NCBI RefSeq assembly: GCF_013393185.1
Contig: NZ_QJQX01000031.1
Span: forward strand, 81,001-145,000
Reading direction: 5' to 3'
Source of the DNA: Sphingobium lactosutens
GTDB taxonomy: Bacteria > Pseudomonadota > Alphaproteobacteria > Sphingomonadales > Sphingomonadaceae
Length of the DNA stretch: 64,000 nt
Part shown: positions 1 to 8,340 of the stretch, in pieces
Position numbering within the stretch: position 1 is the first letter of the stretch
How the letters are laid out: each line of letters starts with the position of its first letter
The notes under the pieces: model-generated
Seen by the model: the letters and a program-made list of their open reading frames with translations, nothing else
Told to the model about the DNA's origin: nothing
Databases searched by the model: none
Position numbers and translations under genes: made by a program

Positions 1-35
1 GTCACCGCTTCTTCATTTGAGCGAAGAGAAGCGGG

Positions 36-56
36 ATGCCGGGTCAAGCCCGGCAT
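36..56. repeat. REP-like palindrome
   Basis: Two 8-base arms (36-43 and 49-56) form a perfect hairpin around a 5-base loop, built on the core ATGCCGGG/CCCGGCAT. Palindromes of this type are scattered between genes in many alphaproteobacteria. It has no T-run, so it is not an obvious terminator. A different REP family occurs at 10973-11060, 22301-22330 and 22681-22710. Confidence 0.55.
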
Positions 57-168
57 GACGAAGAAGGGGAATGGCGGGAAAGCGACCAATTCTTGCCATT
101 CCCATGGTCGATTGCCTTGCTCGTAAGCGGACGTTGCAGCGCGATCCACTACCGGGCTAAATGGGGCA

Positions 169-255
169 GCCAGCGTGACGGAATGGTAGACGTATCGCTA
201 CAGCGATCCTCACCTAATTAGGTGAGGGTGCGGGTTCGATCCCCTGCCGCTGGCA
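169..255 (+). pseudogene. tRNA-Leu-like sequence with collapsed anticodon arm
   Basis: A 7-bp acceptor stem (169-175 with 248-254) is followed by U8-G9-like bases, a 3-bp D-stem (178-180/191-193) with a GGTAGA D-loop motif, and a T-loop TTCGATC (235-241). The discriminator is A255, as in tRNA-Leu, and a long 20-base palindrome (208-227) sits where the type II variable arm should be. The anticodon region (194-207) instead folds into 5 bp around a 4-base loop, so no 7-base anticodon loop is visible. The T-stem has a bulged base (T245), and CCA is not encoded. I read this as a tRNA relic or tRNA-like RNA, not a working tRNA. A covariance-model scan would decide. Confidence 0.5.
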
Positions 256-328
256 TCAATCGACTATTTTAGCTGTTTGAGGCGGTCAGGTGATCTCCTG
301 CTAACTATCATTCGGGATAACCGAGGAA

Positions 329-808
329 ATGCTATCTGAACTGTATTGGATAGATGCCCCCAGCATCTTCAAACTGGGAATTATGGCACGCCCGCGTTCT
401 GGCGACTGGCTGGAGGATGAGATCGCGCATTGGAGGCGTTCCGGCGTAAACCTTGTGGTTAGCCTCCTTGAGCGTGAGGAGATTGATGATCTCGAGTTGG
501 CAATGGAAGCCGCTCTTTGCGAGCAGAATGGCATCCGATATCTTTCTTTCCCAATCCCCGACCGGGGCATCCCTAACGATGCCACTGAAACCATGCAGTT
601 TGCCGCGAGCATCGCGAACAAGGATGCCGTTATCGCGATCCATTGCCGGGCTGGCATTGGTCGTTCATCTGTAATGGCAGCCGCCGTCCTAATCAGCAGC
701 GGCGTTAAACCCATTGCCGCGTTGTCAGCAATCCAGATAGCGAGACGTTTGCCGATCCCTGACACTGAGGCACAGCGGGATTGGGTGTTGAAGTTAGAGC
801 AACTGTAA
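329..808 (+). CDS. Dual-specificity/tyrosine protein phosphatase-like protein
   Basis: A 159-residue protein with the cysteine phosphatase signature HCRAGIGRS (Cys106, Arg112) and an upstream general-acid loop PIPDRG (Asp78). This is the layout of small dual-specificity phosphatases that hydrolyse phospho-Tyr/Ser/Thr or other phosphomonoesters. No signal peptide or membrane segment is seen, so it should be cytosolic. It stands alone, just downstream of the tRNA-like relic, and its codons are visibly less GC-rich than those of the genes that follow, which suggests acquired DNA. The substrate cannot be told from sequence. The start is the first ATG, preceded by a purine-rich CCGAGGAA. Confidence 0.8.
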   Translation: MLSELYWIDAPSIFKLGIMARPRSGDWLEDEIAHWRRSGVNLVVSLLEREEIDDLELAMEAALCEQNGIRYLSFPIPDRGIPNDATETMQFAASIANKDAVIAIHCRAGIGRSSVMAAAVLISSGVKPIAALSAIQIARRLPIPDTEAQRDWVLKLEQL

Positions 809-881
809 CGGAAGTCTGTTTACGCGGGGTCGGACACAAGAGCCGACCGTCCCCTATCCACCCATCCATACCCGCCCCCCT

Positions 882-908
882 CCCGTTCGCTTCGAGCGCG
901 CTTGAGGT
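882..908. repeat. Half-copy of the CCGTTCG intergenic repeat
   Basis: The sequence CCGTTCGCTTCGAGCG matches one arm of the inverted-pair family found complete at 8254-8329, 21530-21641 and 26240-26314. The second arm is missing here. The rest of 809-928 shows no gene. Confidence 0.45.
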
Positions 909-928
909 GCGCAGCACCGGCGCCGCCC

Positions 929-1228
929 AATCCTATTGTCTTCCAATGTAGGATTTTTCCTGATCTATCCTGAGGGATGGATCAGCCCGCCCTTCGCGTC
1001 CGCGCGCCCCGTTCGTGCCGCGCCCCCTGTGACGCACCCGTGACCCACATGGCGCGTCACAGGCATGTGGCGATGATCCAACAGGCGCGTCGGCGACGCG
1101 TCGCGATGACCCGACAGGTGCGTGGCGCGCGCGTCAGGGGCGCGCTTCTGTCACGATTCCTGCAAGAAGCGCGGAAAACCGAAACCTGCGATGGTGTGAA
1201 CTTTGGCGCCGTGACCCTGTCGGTCGGG
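929..1228 (+). repeat. ~300 bp structured intergenic repeat, copy A
   Basis: This segment is a diverged inverted copy of 10499-10786. Both copies start with TCCTATT...TTCCAATGTAGGATTT, then a conserved hairpin (961-984 here), a GC-rich middle full of GCGCGTCAC and GACGCGTC motifs, and an end with GTGAACTT-GG-CCGTGACC. The hairpin loop differs between copies while the stem is kept. An open frame starting MDQ-AL and ending VNFG-VTL-VG is preserved in both (length difference 12 bases), but it has no stop of its own and runs on antisense to the neighbouring gene, so coding is doubtful. The element lies directly 3' of the lipase gene. Confidence 0.75.
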
Positions 1229-1240
1229 TCCATGACCTTG

Positions 1241-2032
1241 TCAGCCGCGCATCGACTCAAGCGCCTTGCCCACGGCGGCGATGCCTTCGGGGGACGCGGC
1301 GAAGCCCATATGGGTGCAGTCCACCTCGATCGCCCAGTCGCGCTCGCCGGCGCGGCCCCTGGCGCATTCGGGCAGGATCACGCCGTCGCGCTTCGACCAG
1401 AGCGCCACGGTCGGCACCGGCGGCTTTTCCTCACGCGTGCAGGGGAAGGGTGGCCGATCGACCGGGAAGCCCGACACCAGCTGATAGAGCCGCCAGGCAT
1501 GATTGGCGCGCGGATCGCCGGAAAAGGGCGTGCCCATCGTCACCACGCCGCCGACCTTGTGCGCGGCGAATTTCGCATATTCGCGGGCATAGAGTCCACC
1601 AAGGCTCCAGCCCACCAGCGTCACCGGGCCGCCGCTGCGCTTGCGGATGGCGTCGACGCGGCGATCGATCTTTTCCAGACTATCGGGCTTCGGTCCGAAA
1701 TTGCGGCCCATCCCCCAGTCATGCGCATCATAGCCGGCGGCGGTCAGGATATCGCGCAGCCAGCCCATGCGCTGTTCCGACGCCATCAGGCCGGGGATCA
1801 GCAGCACGCTGCGCCCGTCGCCCTTCATCTGTCCGGCCAGAATCGCCGCCTGCGCTTTCGTCCGGGCGAGGTCGAAGGGGACCGACAGATTGCCCAGCAA
1901 CTGCTGCACCGGCGGAAGCGCAGCCGCGCGCGGTCCCGGCGCGAGGCGATCCTTCCAGAATGTGGTGACAGCTTGGGCGTAAGGCGGCACGACGATGACT
2001 ATTCCTGAACCCTGGAGGGCGAAAGATGACAT
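1241..2032 (-). CDS. Alpha/beta-hydrolase (lipase/esterase-like)
   Basis: A 263-residue alpha/beta-hydrolase. The nucleophile elbow is GWSLGG (Ser143), with an oxyanion-hole stretch LLIPGLM near residue 80 and candidate acid and base Asp216 (SKRDG) and His241 (CTHMGF). The family hydrolyses carboxylic esters such as lipids; the actual substrate is unknown. No clear signal peptide is seen. It is codirectional with the hem genes upstream but separated from them by 75 bases, and it reads directly into the structured repeat at 929-1228. The start is the only ATG before residue 69; an in-frame GTG near residue 15 is an alternative. Confidence 0.8.
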   Translation of the reverse strand: MSSFALQGSGIVIVVPPYAQAVTTFWKDRLAPGPRAAALPPVQQLLGNLSVPFDLARTKAQAAILAGQMKGDGRSVLLIPGLMASEQRMGWLRDILTAAGYDAHDWGMGRNFGPKPDSLEKIDRRVDAIRKRSGGPVTLVGWSLGGLYAREYAKFAAHKVGGVVTMGTPFSGDPRANHAWRLYQLVSGFPVDRPPFPCTREEKPPVPTVALWSKRDGVILPECARGRAGERDWAIEVDCTHMGFAASPEGIAAVGKALESMRG

Positions 2033-2107
2033 TGTCGTGACAAACGCCCGCCGCGTCCATCGGTTTCGCCTCAGGCGATCAACGGTTCGTCGTTTGTGAC
2101 AGCCGAA

Positions 2108-3001
2108 TCAGGGCGCCAGCGGGGATGTCTGGGCGATCGGCTCTCCTTCGGTGGTCCGCAGGGTGCGCGGTTCGAGGATCGCGGCGGTTTCTATGAGGTC
2201 GAGCGCGCGGCGGGCTTCCATGTAGCGGCGGGCCATCTGGACCCAGCGCTCGGCAACGGCCCGCCCCGGCATATGCTCCACCTCGGCGAGCGACGCGCTG
2301 ACCCGGCCACCGTCGAGATAGCGCAGGGCGCGCTCATAGGCTGCCTGCGGACGGGGCGAGGGGGTGGACGCCTTATGGATGGTGATGAGTTCGCGGGCCT
2401 CATGGCGCAACGCTTCCCACCAGCCGGCATCGCCCGGCGGGGTGGTGACGATGGCGCCGATGTCGGCAAGCCCGGCGCGCAGGTCGGCCAGCGTCACCGG
2501 CTCGCGCGCCGCATTGATGATGGTGGCGACGGCGCGCGGCTGGGCCTGACCGAAGCGCAGGCGCAACTGCCCCTCGATATAGCCGAGCGGCGCGCCATTA
2601 TCGAGCGCGCGGCGGGCGGCGAAGGCGACCAGCAGCCCTTCGGCGCGCGCCGCATTGGCCGATGCCGCCTGCGCCTCAACCGTGATGCGGGTCAGCCGTT
2701 CCTCCAGCTGCACGACCCGCCCGTCAAGCATCTGTGCGGTGTCGGCGGTCAGCGGACGGGGTGCAACGCTGGGCAGGGCGCCAACGGCGAGCGGCTGGGT
2801 TGCGGCGGGCTGGATCTGGGGATCGCCCCAGCGACGCTGGATCTGCGGCCAGGCCCAGGCGGTCAGCGCGACGCCCAGGGCAAAGGCCAGCAGCGTGAGG
2901 ATCAATATCGGCAGAATATTGCGCCTGCGTGCGGGCGGCGGTGTTACGGTCGTGCTGGCCACCCCGTCCCCGTCGTTCATGCTGACCCCTTCGTCTGTCA
3001 T
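2108..3001 (-). CDS. Mic60/mitofilin-like inner-membrane protein of the hem operon
   Basis: A 297-residue protein with a short charged N-terminus, a proline/arginine stretch, one membrane helix (about residues 28-50) and a mostly alpha-helical Ala-rich remainder predicted to lie in the periplasm. Its ATG overlaps the hemD stop by 4 bases, which fixes this start and argues for translational coupling. In alphaproteobacteria a gene with this architecture next to hemD encodes the bacterial relative of Mic60 (mitofilin, COG4223), involved in membrane organisation. The similarity here rests on position, topology and composition, because the C-terminal mitofilin signature is weak by eye. It could also be called a HemX-like protein. 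Confidence 0.65.
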   Translation of the reverse strand: MTDEGVSMNDGDGVASTTVTPPPARRRNILPILILTLLAFALGVALTAWAWPQIQRRWGDPQIQPAATQPLAVGALPSVAPRPLTADTAQMLDGRVVQLEERLTRITVEAQAASANAARAEGLLVAFAARRALDNGAPLGYIEGQLRLRFGQAQPRAVATIINAAREPVTLADLRAGLADIGAIVTTPPGDAGWWEALRHEARELITIHKASTPSPRPQAAYERALRYLDGGRVSASLAEVEHMPGRAVAERWVQMARRYMEARRALDLIETAAILEPRTLRTTEGEPIAQTSPLAP

Positions 3002-3681
3002 TGCGCATGTCCTTCGCACAAACGCAGGGCGAGAGCCAGCATCTCGTCATCTTGCGGCTGGTCCGGCGCCTGCGCGCTGGCCCAGCCATCGCCGCACATC
3101 GCCAGCGCCGCAGCGCTGATGGCGACCAGATGAAGGCCGGCGCGCTGCGCTTGCGGCATCTGCGCCGCCAGTCTTTCGCCAGCGCGGGGCGAATGGACCA
3201 GCAGGATGGCGCCGGGCACGGCATCCTCGATCAGGGCGGGGTTGGCGGGCAGGCCGGTCATGGCATAGACGGGAATGCGGGTGATCTCGATCGGCCCGGT
3301 CCACATCGGCGCGACCGTCGTGCCGGCCAGATGCAGGACGCGGACATGACCGTCCACCGCGATCTGCGCCGCGATCGCGCTGCCGTCGCGTGTTCCGACC
3401 CTGATGTCGGGAAAGCCGGCCTCGGTCAGCGCCTGTGCCGTGGTCGCGCCGACCGCGTAGGCAGGCAGGCCACGATAATGGAGCAAGGCCGGTCCAGCGA
3501 GATGCACGCCATTGGCGCTGGTCAGCAGCAGCGCGTCGAAATCCTCCGGCACGGGCGGCGCCCAGTCGATCGGCTGTGGCGCGAACAGCGGATGCAGCAC
3601 CGCATCCATCCCCAGCGCCCGCGCTTTCACGGCGGTCCTGCCCGCCGCCGGTTCTGGCCGCAGGATAAGGACGCGTCTCAC
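2998..3681 (-). CDS. hemD: Uroporphyrinogen-III synthase
   Basis: A 227-residue protein of the usual HemD length and two-domain alternating alpha/beta pattern. It opens with RVLILRPEPAAGRT and contains the family's LLTSANGV segment near residue 53 and an LVHSPRAGERLA segment in the second half. It cyclises hydroxymethylbilane to uroporphyrinogen III in tetrapyrrole synthesis. HemD is poorly conserved in sequence, but the 4-base overlap with hemC upstream makes the assignment firm. It overlaps the following Mic60-like gene in the same way, so the three are probably one operon. Confidence 0.93.
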   Translation of the reverse strand: MRRVLILRPEPAAGRTAVKARALGMDAVLHPLFAPQPIDWAPPVPEDFDALLLTSANGVHLAGPALLHYRGLPAYAVGATTAQALTEAGFPDIRVGTRDGSAIAAQIAVDGHVRVLHLAGTTVAPMWTGPIEITRIPVYAMTGLPANPALIEDAVPGAILLVHSPRAGERLAAQMPQAQRAGLHLVAISAAALAMCGDGWASAQAPDQPQDDEMLALALRLCEGHAQ

Positions 3682-4604
3682 GCCTCGAACAGCGCGCGCA
3701 ATGCCGGGCTGGCGCGGTCCAGCAGCGTGCGGCCGATGGCCTCCGCCGCCGCCTCGTCGCCGCGCGTCAGCCGGGCTTCCTCGCGCACCGTCTCAGTGCC
3801 GTCGGGGCTGATGATCTCGGCGCGCAGGAACAGACCGTCGCCCTCGACCAGCGCTAGCGCCGCGATCGGCGAATGGCATGTTCCGCCGAGGCCGCGCAAC
3901 ACCGCGCGCTCGGTCATCACCGCGTCATATGTGTCCAGATCGTTGATGGCGTTCAGTGCTGCAAGCACCGGCGCGTTGTCGGCCAGCGCCTCGATCCCGA
4001 CCGCGCCCTGCGACGGGGCGGGCAGCATCATGTCGATCGGGATCAGCGTCCCGACGCCGCTCTGGTCCAGCCGGTCAAGACCCGCGGCGGCCAGCAGAGT
4101 CGCGTGGACATCGCCCGCCGCCAGCTTGGCGAGGCGCGTCGCGACATTGCCGCGGAACAGGCTGATGGTCGCATCGGGCCGCAGCCTTTTTACCTGCGCG
4201 GCGCGGCGCGGCGAACTGGTGCCCACCAACGGATTGTCGGGGAGCGCGTCGAAATGCTCCACCCCCACCAGCTTGTCGCGCACATCGGCACGCGGCAGCA
4301 TGGCGGCGATACGGAAGGCGGCGGGGCGCGCCGTCTCCACATCCTTCATGCTATGAACCGAAAAGTCGATCTCTCCCGCCACCAGCGCCCGGTCCAGCTC
4401 CTTGGTCCACAGCGCCTTGCCGCCGATATCGGCCAGCGCCCGGTCCTGAATCCGGTCGCCGCTGGTCTGCACGGTGACGATCCGGATGGCTCCGTCAGCC
4501 CAGCCATGGGCGGCGCACAAGGCCTGAGCGGTCAGGCGCGCCTGCGCCAGCGCGAGCGGCGATCCCCTGGTGCCCAGGCGCAACGGTCGGTCGGTGAAAA
4601 GCAT
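3678..4604 (-). CDS. hemC: Hydroxymethylbilane synthase (porphobilinogen deaminase)
   Basis: A 308-residue cytosolic enzyme that polymerises four porphobilinogens to hydroxymethylbilane. It shows LGTRGSPLALAQ at the N-terminus, HSMKD near residue 84, LFRGNVATRL near residue 150, PAPSQGAVGIE near residue 196 and GGTCHSP, whose Cys243 carries the dipyrromethane cofactor. It is the first gene of the hemC-hemD-mic60-like operon and is divergent from tsaD across about 40 bases, so the two transcription units must share a very compact promoter region. Confidence 0.97.
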   Translation of the reverse strand: MLFTDRPLRLGTRGSPLALAQARLTAQALCAAHGWADGAIRIVTVQTSGDRIQDRALADIGGKALWTKELDRALVAGEIDFSVHSMKDVETARPAAFRIAAMLPRADVRDKLVGVEHFDALPDNPLVGTSSPRRAAQVKRLRPDATISLFRGNVATRLAKLAAGDVHATLLAAAGLDRLDQSGVGTLIPIDMMLPAPSQGAVGIEALADNAPVLAALNAINDLDTYDAVMTERAVLRGLGGTCHSPIAALALVEGDGLFLRAEIISPDGTETVREEARLTRGDEAAAEAIGRTLLDRASPALRALFEA

Positions 4605-4648
4605 ATGCGGCTTGCTCTAATGTCCACGGGCATTAGATGGAAGCGGCA

Positions 4649-5683
4649 ATGACCATCATTCTCGGCCTGGAATCAAGCTGCGACGAAACCGCGGCTGCGC
4701 TGGTGACGGCCGACGGCCGCATATTGGCGCATCGCCTCGCGACGCAGGAAGAGGCGCACCGCCCCTATGGCGGGGTCGTGCCCGAAATCGCGGCGCGCGC
4801 GCATGTGGAGGCGCTTGCCCCCCTGATCGAAGCGGCGCTGGCCGATGCAGAGATGACGCTGGCGGACGTGGACGTGATCGCCGCGACCGCCGGGCCGGGC
4901 CTGATCGGCGGCGTGATGGTCGGCCTCGTCACCGGCAAGGCGCTCGCCCATGCGGCGGGCAAGCCGCTGGTGGCGGTCAATCATCTGGAGGGCCATGCGC
5001 TCTCGCCGCGCCTCGCCGACCGAAATCTGCAATTCCCCTATCTGCTGCTGCTGGTATCGGGCGGCCATTGCCAGCTGCTCCATGTGAAGGGGCCGGGCGA
5101 CTATGCGCGGCTGGCCACCACCATCGATGATGCGGCGGGCGAGGCGTTCGACAAGACGGCGAAGCTGCTGGGCCTTGGCTATCCCGGCGGCCCTCAGGTC
5201 GAGAAGGCAGCAGCGCAGGGCAATGCGAAGGCGGTGCCGCTGCCGCGCCCGCTGGTCGGCACGGCGGAGCCGCACTTCTCCTTCGCGGGCCTCAAGAGCG
5301 CGGTGATGCGCGCAGTCCAGTCCGGCCAATATTCGACCGAAGATATCGCCGCATCCTTCCAGCAGGCGGTGATCGACTGCCTGATCGACCGCACGCGCCG
5401 CGCGCTGGGTGCAAGCGAGGGCGTCACGGCGCTGGTCGTGGCGGGCGGTGTCGCAGCCAACCAGCCGATCCGCACCGCACTCGAATCGCTGGCCGCTGCT
5501 CATGACCTGCCCTTTGTCGCGCCGCCGCTGTGGCTGTGTACCGACAATGCGGCGATGATCGCCTGGGCGGGCGCGGAGCGCTATGCCGTGGGGCTGGTCG
5601 ACGATCTCACCGTCCCCGCCCGGCCGCGCTGGCCGCTCGACCCGGCGGCGGAAAAGGCGCGCGGAGCAGGAGTGAAAGCATGA
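4649..5683 (+). CDS. tsaD: tRNA N6-adenosine threonylcarbamoyltransferase
   Basis: TsaD transfers the threonylcarbamoyl group to A37 of ANN-decoding tRNAs, working with TsaB and TsaE. The protein begins [14 protein letters not shown], has the metal site HLEGH (His112, His116), LLLVSGGHC and the late [10 protein letters not shown] segment, and is of normal length (344 residues). I chose the ATG at 4649 because it puts the conserved [10 protein letters not shown] at the N-terminus; an ATG at 4637 would add four residues. The stop overlaps the gpsA start by 4 bases. Divergence from hemC and coupling to gpsA is a common alphaproteobacterial arrangement. Confidence 0.96.
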   Translation: MTIILGLESSCDETAAALVTADGRILAHRLATQEEAHRPYGGVVPEIAARAHVEALAPLIEAALADAEMTLADVDVIAATAGPGLIGGVMVGLVTGKALAHAAGKPLVAVNHLEGHALSPRLADRNLQFPYLLLLVSGGHCQLLHVKGPGDYARLATTIDDAAGEAFDKTAKLLGLGYPGGPQVEKAAAQGNAKAVPLPRPLVGTAEPHFSFAGLKSAVMRAVQSGQYSTEDIAASFQQAVIDCLIDRTRRALGASEGVTALVVAGGVAANQPIRTALESLAAAHDLPFVAPPLWLCTDNAAMIAWAGAERYAVGLVDDLTVPARPRWPLDPAAEKARGAGVKA

Positions 5684-6651
5684 AAGCGGGAGTCATCGGC
5701 GCGGGCGCATGGGGCACGGCCCTGGCGCAATTGCTGGCCAGCGATGGACAGGACGTGGCGCTGTGGGCGCTGGAGCCGGAGGTGGTCGACGCGATCAACG
5801 GCGGTCAGGAAAATCCGCTCTACCTCCCCAATATCCCGCTTTCACCCTCGATCCGGGCGACCGGCGCGATGGCGGACATTGGGACATGCGACATGTTGCT
5901 GGTGGTCAGCCCCGCCCAGCATCTGCGCAGCGTCGTCCGCCAAGCGCCCGCCGGCGTGCCGCTTGTTCTTTGCTCGAAGGGGATAGAGGCGGGCACCAGC
6001 CTGCTCATGTCCGAAGTGGCGCAGCAGGCGCAGCCGACCTCGCCCATCGCCGTCCTGTCCGGTCCGACTTTCGCGCATGAAGTGGCGAAGGGGCTGCCGA
6101 CCGCTATCACGCTCGCCTGCGAGGACAAGTCACTGGGCCAGCGTCTTGCGGCCCGCATCGCTCGCCCGTCCTTCCGCCCCTATCTGTCCGACGACGTCAT
6201 CGGCGCGGAGATTGGTGGCGCGGTCAAGAATGTGCTCGCCATCGCCTGTGGCGTTGCTGAAGGCGCGGGTCTCGGCCTCAATGCCCGCGCGGCGTTGATC
6301 AGCCGGGGTTTTGCCGAAATGACCCGCTTCGGTCTGGCGCGCGGCGCACGGGCGGAGACGCTGGGCGGTCTGTCGGGGCTGGGCGATCTGGTCCTGACCT
6401 GCTCCTCCACCAATTCACGCAACTTCTCGCTCGGCAAGGGGCTGGGCGAAGGCGCGAGCGCGGCCGAACTGCTGTCCAACCGCCGTACCGTGGCGGAGGG
6501 CGCGCATACCGCACCGGTGCTGCGCGACGCCGCTCGCGCGGCGGGCGTGGAAATGCCGGTGGTGGAAGCAGTCTGTGCGCTGCTGGCCGATGCTGCGCCG
6601 CTGGGCCAGGTCATTGACGCGCTGCTCGCGCGTCCGCTGCGCCCCGAATAA
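5680..6651 (+). CDS. gpsA: Glycerol-3-phosphate dehydrogenase [NAD(P)+]
   Basis: A 323-residue soluble enzyme reducing dihydroxyacetone phosphate to sn-glycerol-3-phosphate for phospholipid synthesis. The N-terminal Rossmann motif is [10 protein letters not shown], followed by SKGIE near residue 100, LSGPTFA, and the catalytic-lysine segment [13 protein letters not shown]. The C-terminal helical domain carries [11 protein letters not shown]. The start is set by the ATGA overlap with tsaD; longer in-frame openings upstream lie inside tsaD and lack the Rossmann start. It is probably cotranscribed with tsaD, and no terminator is visible before 6697. Confidence 0.97.
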   Translation: MKAGVIGAGAWGTALAQLLASDGQDVALWALEPEVVDAINGGQENPLYLPNIPLSPSIRATGAMADIGTCDMLLVVSPAQHLRSVVRQAPAGVPLVLCSKGIEAGTSLLMSEVAQQAQPTSPIAVLSGPTFAHEVAKGLPTAITLACEDKSLGQRLAARIARPSFRPYLSDDVIGAEIGGAVKNVLAIACGVAEGAGLGLNARAALISRGFAEMTRFGLARGARAETLGGLSGLGDLVLTCSSTNSRNFSLGKGLGEGASAAELLSNRRTVAEGAHTAPVLRDAARAAGVEMPVVEAVCALLADAAPLGQVIDALLARPLRPE

Positions 6652-6696
6652 GCCATCGCGCTTTTGCCGCATAACATCTAGAATCGACATCAACGA

Positions 6697-8241
6697 ATGA
6701 CGCAGGGAGACAAGGCGATTTTGGCGACGGAAGCATCGTTGCCCCAGCAGCCGGCTCAGGACCGGCCAGAGGACCGGGATGATATCGCCGCTCTCGCCAA
6801 GGGCGGGCGGACCAATGTGTTCGGCTTCCTGCTGCGCCTGGCCGCGCGTCTGCCCTTTTTGTTCATCGCCGGCCGCTGGTATGGCGCCGATGCGCTGGGC
6901 CGCTTCGCCTATGCCGTGCTGGTGGTCGAGTTCATCGCCCAGATCGCGACGCTTGGCCTGAAGCGCGGCCTCGCCGGTGCGCTGTCCCAGACCGAGCGGC
7001 CGCATAATCATGTCGTGACCGACGCGATGGTTGTGACCCTCCTTGCCGCGCTGCTCGGATCGGTGATCCTCGTCGCCTTTCCCCATGCGATGTTCCCGAA
7101 CAGCGGCGTCAATGGCCTCGACCGGTTGCTGGCGCTGGTCGTGATCGCGGTGGCGGGATCGGACGTGGCGCTGGCCGCCTGCGCCTATCGCTTCGACGTC
7201 GGTGCGACAGTGCGGGCGCGATCCATAATCGAGCCATGGGCGATCAGCATCGGCGCCTTCGCCTTAGCCTTCTATTCCACCCGCGATGGCCTGATCCTCT
7301 CCTATGCCGTGTCGATGATCGCCGCGCTGGTCGCGTCGATCATCCCGATGCTGCGCCATTACGGCCTGCCGAGCGGCTGGCGCCCCGATGCCGGCCGGCT
7401 CTGGCGGCTGGCACGGCGCAATTTGCCGCTGGCGGCGGCGGACGGCGTGGAATGGGGATCGCGTCGGCTCGACATGGCGATCCTGGGCCTGTTCGTCAGC
7501 CCGGCGGTGATTGGCATCTATTATGTCGCGCAGCAGGTCGCGTCGCTGCCGCAGAAGCTCAAGACCAGCTTCGATCCCATTCTTGGCCCGGTCATCACCC
7601 GCAATCTTGCGGAGAATAATCTCGGTGCCATTGCCCGGCAGGTCAGCCAGGTCGGCTTCTGGATCATCGCGGCGCAGGCCGGCATCGCGCTGGCGCTTGG
7701 CATCCCCGGCGAGGCGGTGATGGGGCTGGTCGGGCCGCATTTTGTCGGCGGCACCGGCGCGCTCGCCTTCCTGCTGCTGGCCGAAGTGGTTGCGGCCACG
7801 GCGGTCGTCAGCGAATCGGCGCTGGTCTATATCGCCCGCCATCGCAACCTGATGATCTCGCTGGTGATGATCGGCTGTCAGGCGGCCTTCAGCTTCGCCC
7901 TGATCTTCGCGGCGAAGGAAATGCAGTTGCCGCCAATGTGGATCGCCGCCGCGCCCGCGCTCGCGCTCTGTCTGGCGCTGGGGCTGGGGGCGTTCGTCAA
8001 GGCGCGGCTGCTGTCGCGCCTGCTCGATGCGCCGATCAACGCCTGGCGTTGGCCGCTGCTGAGCGCGGCGGGGGTCGCCTGCATCGTCGGTGCGGGCTTC
8101 GTTGCGCTGCCGGCCCGGTTCGAATGGGTCGAACTGGCGGTCGGGGTCTGGGCGATATTGGGCGCCTATGGCCTCGTCATCTGGCGCTGGGGCTTCGGGT
8201 CCGACGACCGCGCCCTGTTCCGCAAGCAGAAGCCGGCATAA
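6697..8241 (+). CDS. Polysaccharide/lipid-linked oligosaccharide flippase (Wzx/MATE-like)
   Basis: A 514-residue, highly hydrophobic integral membrane protein with about 12-14 predicted helices after a ~35-residue polar N-terminus. The opening GRTNVFGFLLRLAARLPFLF and the long helix-rich pattern with a short positively charged tail (RALFRKQKPA) are typical of the oligosaccharide flippase group of the MOP superfamily. Such proteins move undecaprenyl-linked sugars across the inner membrane. No glycosyltransferase or polymerase gene is adjacent, so the substrate (O-antigen, exopolysaccharide or other) is unknown. It stands 45 bases after gpsA and ends just before an inverted-repeat element. Confidence 0.82.
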   Translation: MTQGDKAILATEASLPQQPAQDRPEDRDDIAALAKGGRTNVFGFLLRLAARLPFLFIAGRWYGADALGRFAYAVLVVEFIAQIATLGLKRGLAGALSQTERPHNHVVTDAMVVTLLAALLGSVILVAFPHAMFPNSGVNGLDRLLALVVIAVAGSDVALAACAYRFDVGATVRARSIIEPWAISIGAFALAFYSTRDGLILSYAVSMIAALVASIIPMLRHYGLPSGWRPDAGRLWRLARRNLPLAAADGVEWGSRRLDMAILGLFVSPAVIGIYYVAQQVASLPQKLKTSFDPILGPVITRNLAENNLGAIARQVSQVGFWIIAAQAGIALALGIPGEAVMGLVGPHFVGGTGALAFLLLAEVVAATAVVSESALVYIARHRNLMISLVMIGCQAAFSFALIFAAKEMQLPPMWIAAAPALALCLALGLGAFVKARLLSRLLDAPINAWRWPLLSAAGVACIVGAGFVALPARFEWVELAVGVWAILGAYGLVIWRWGFGSDDRALFRKQKPA

Positions 8242-8253
8242 TAAAACTCAGTT

Positions 8254-8329
8254 TCCGTTCGTGTCGAGCGAAGTGGAGACACGCTGGCTCAGCGCTTCCC
8301 GCTTCTCGACTTCGCTCGAAGCGAACGGA
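8254..8329. repeat. CCGTTCG...CGAACGG inverted-pair element, copy 1
   Basis: The left arm TCCGTTCGTGTCGAGCGAAG and right arm CTTCGCTCGAAGCGAACGGA are near-perfect inverses around about 35 bases, giving a long hairpin between the convergent flippase and kinase genes. Related copies lie at 12842-12942, 21530-21641, 26240-26314 and 30882-31001. Confidence 0.7.
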
Positions 8330-8340
8330 TGTAGCTATTC

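Noticed and set aside
977..2008. 343-residue frame starting MDQ in repeat copy A and continuing opposite the lipase
   Set aside because: Only the first ~85 codons match copy B; the rest is antisense to a well-supported gene and lacks its own stop at the repeat end.
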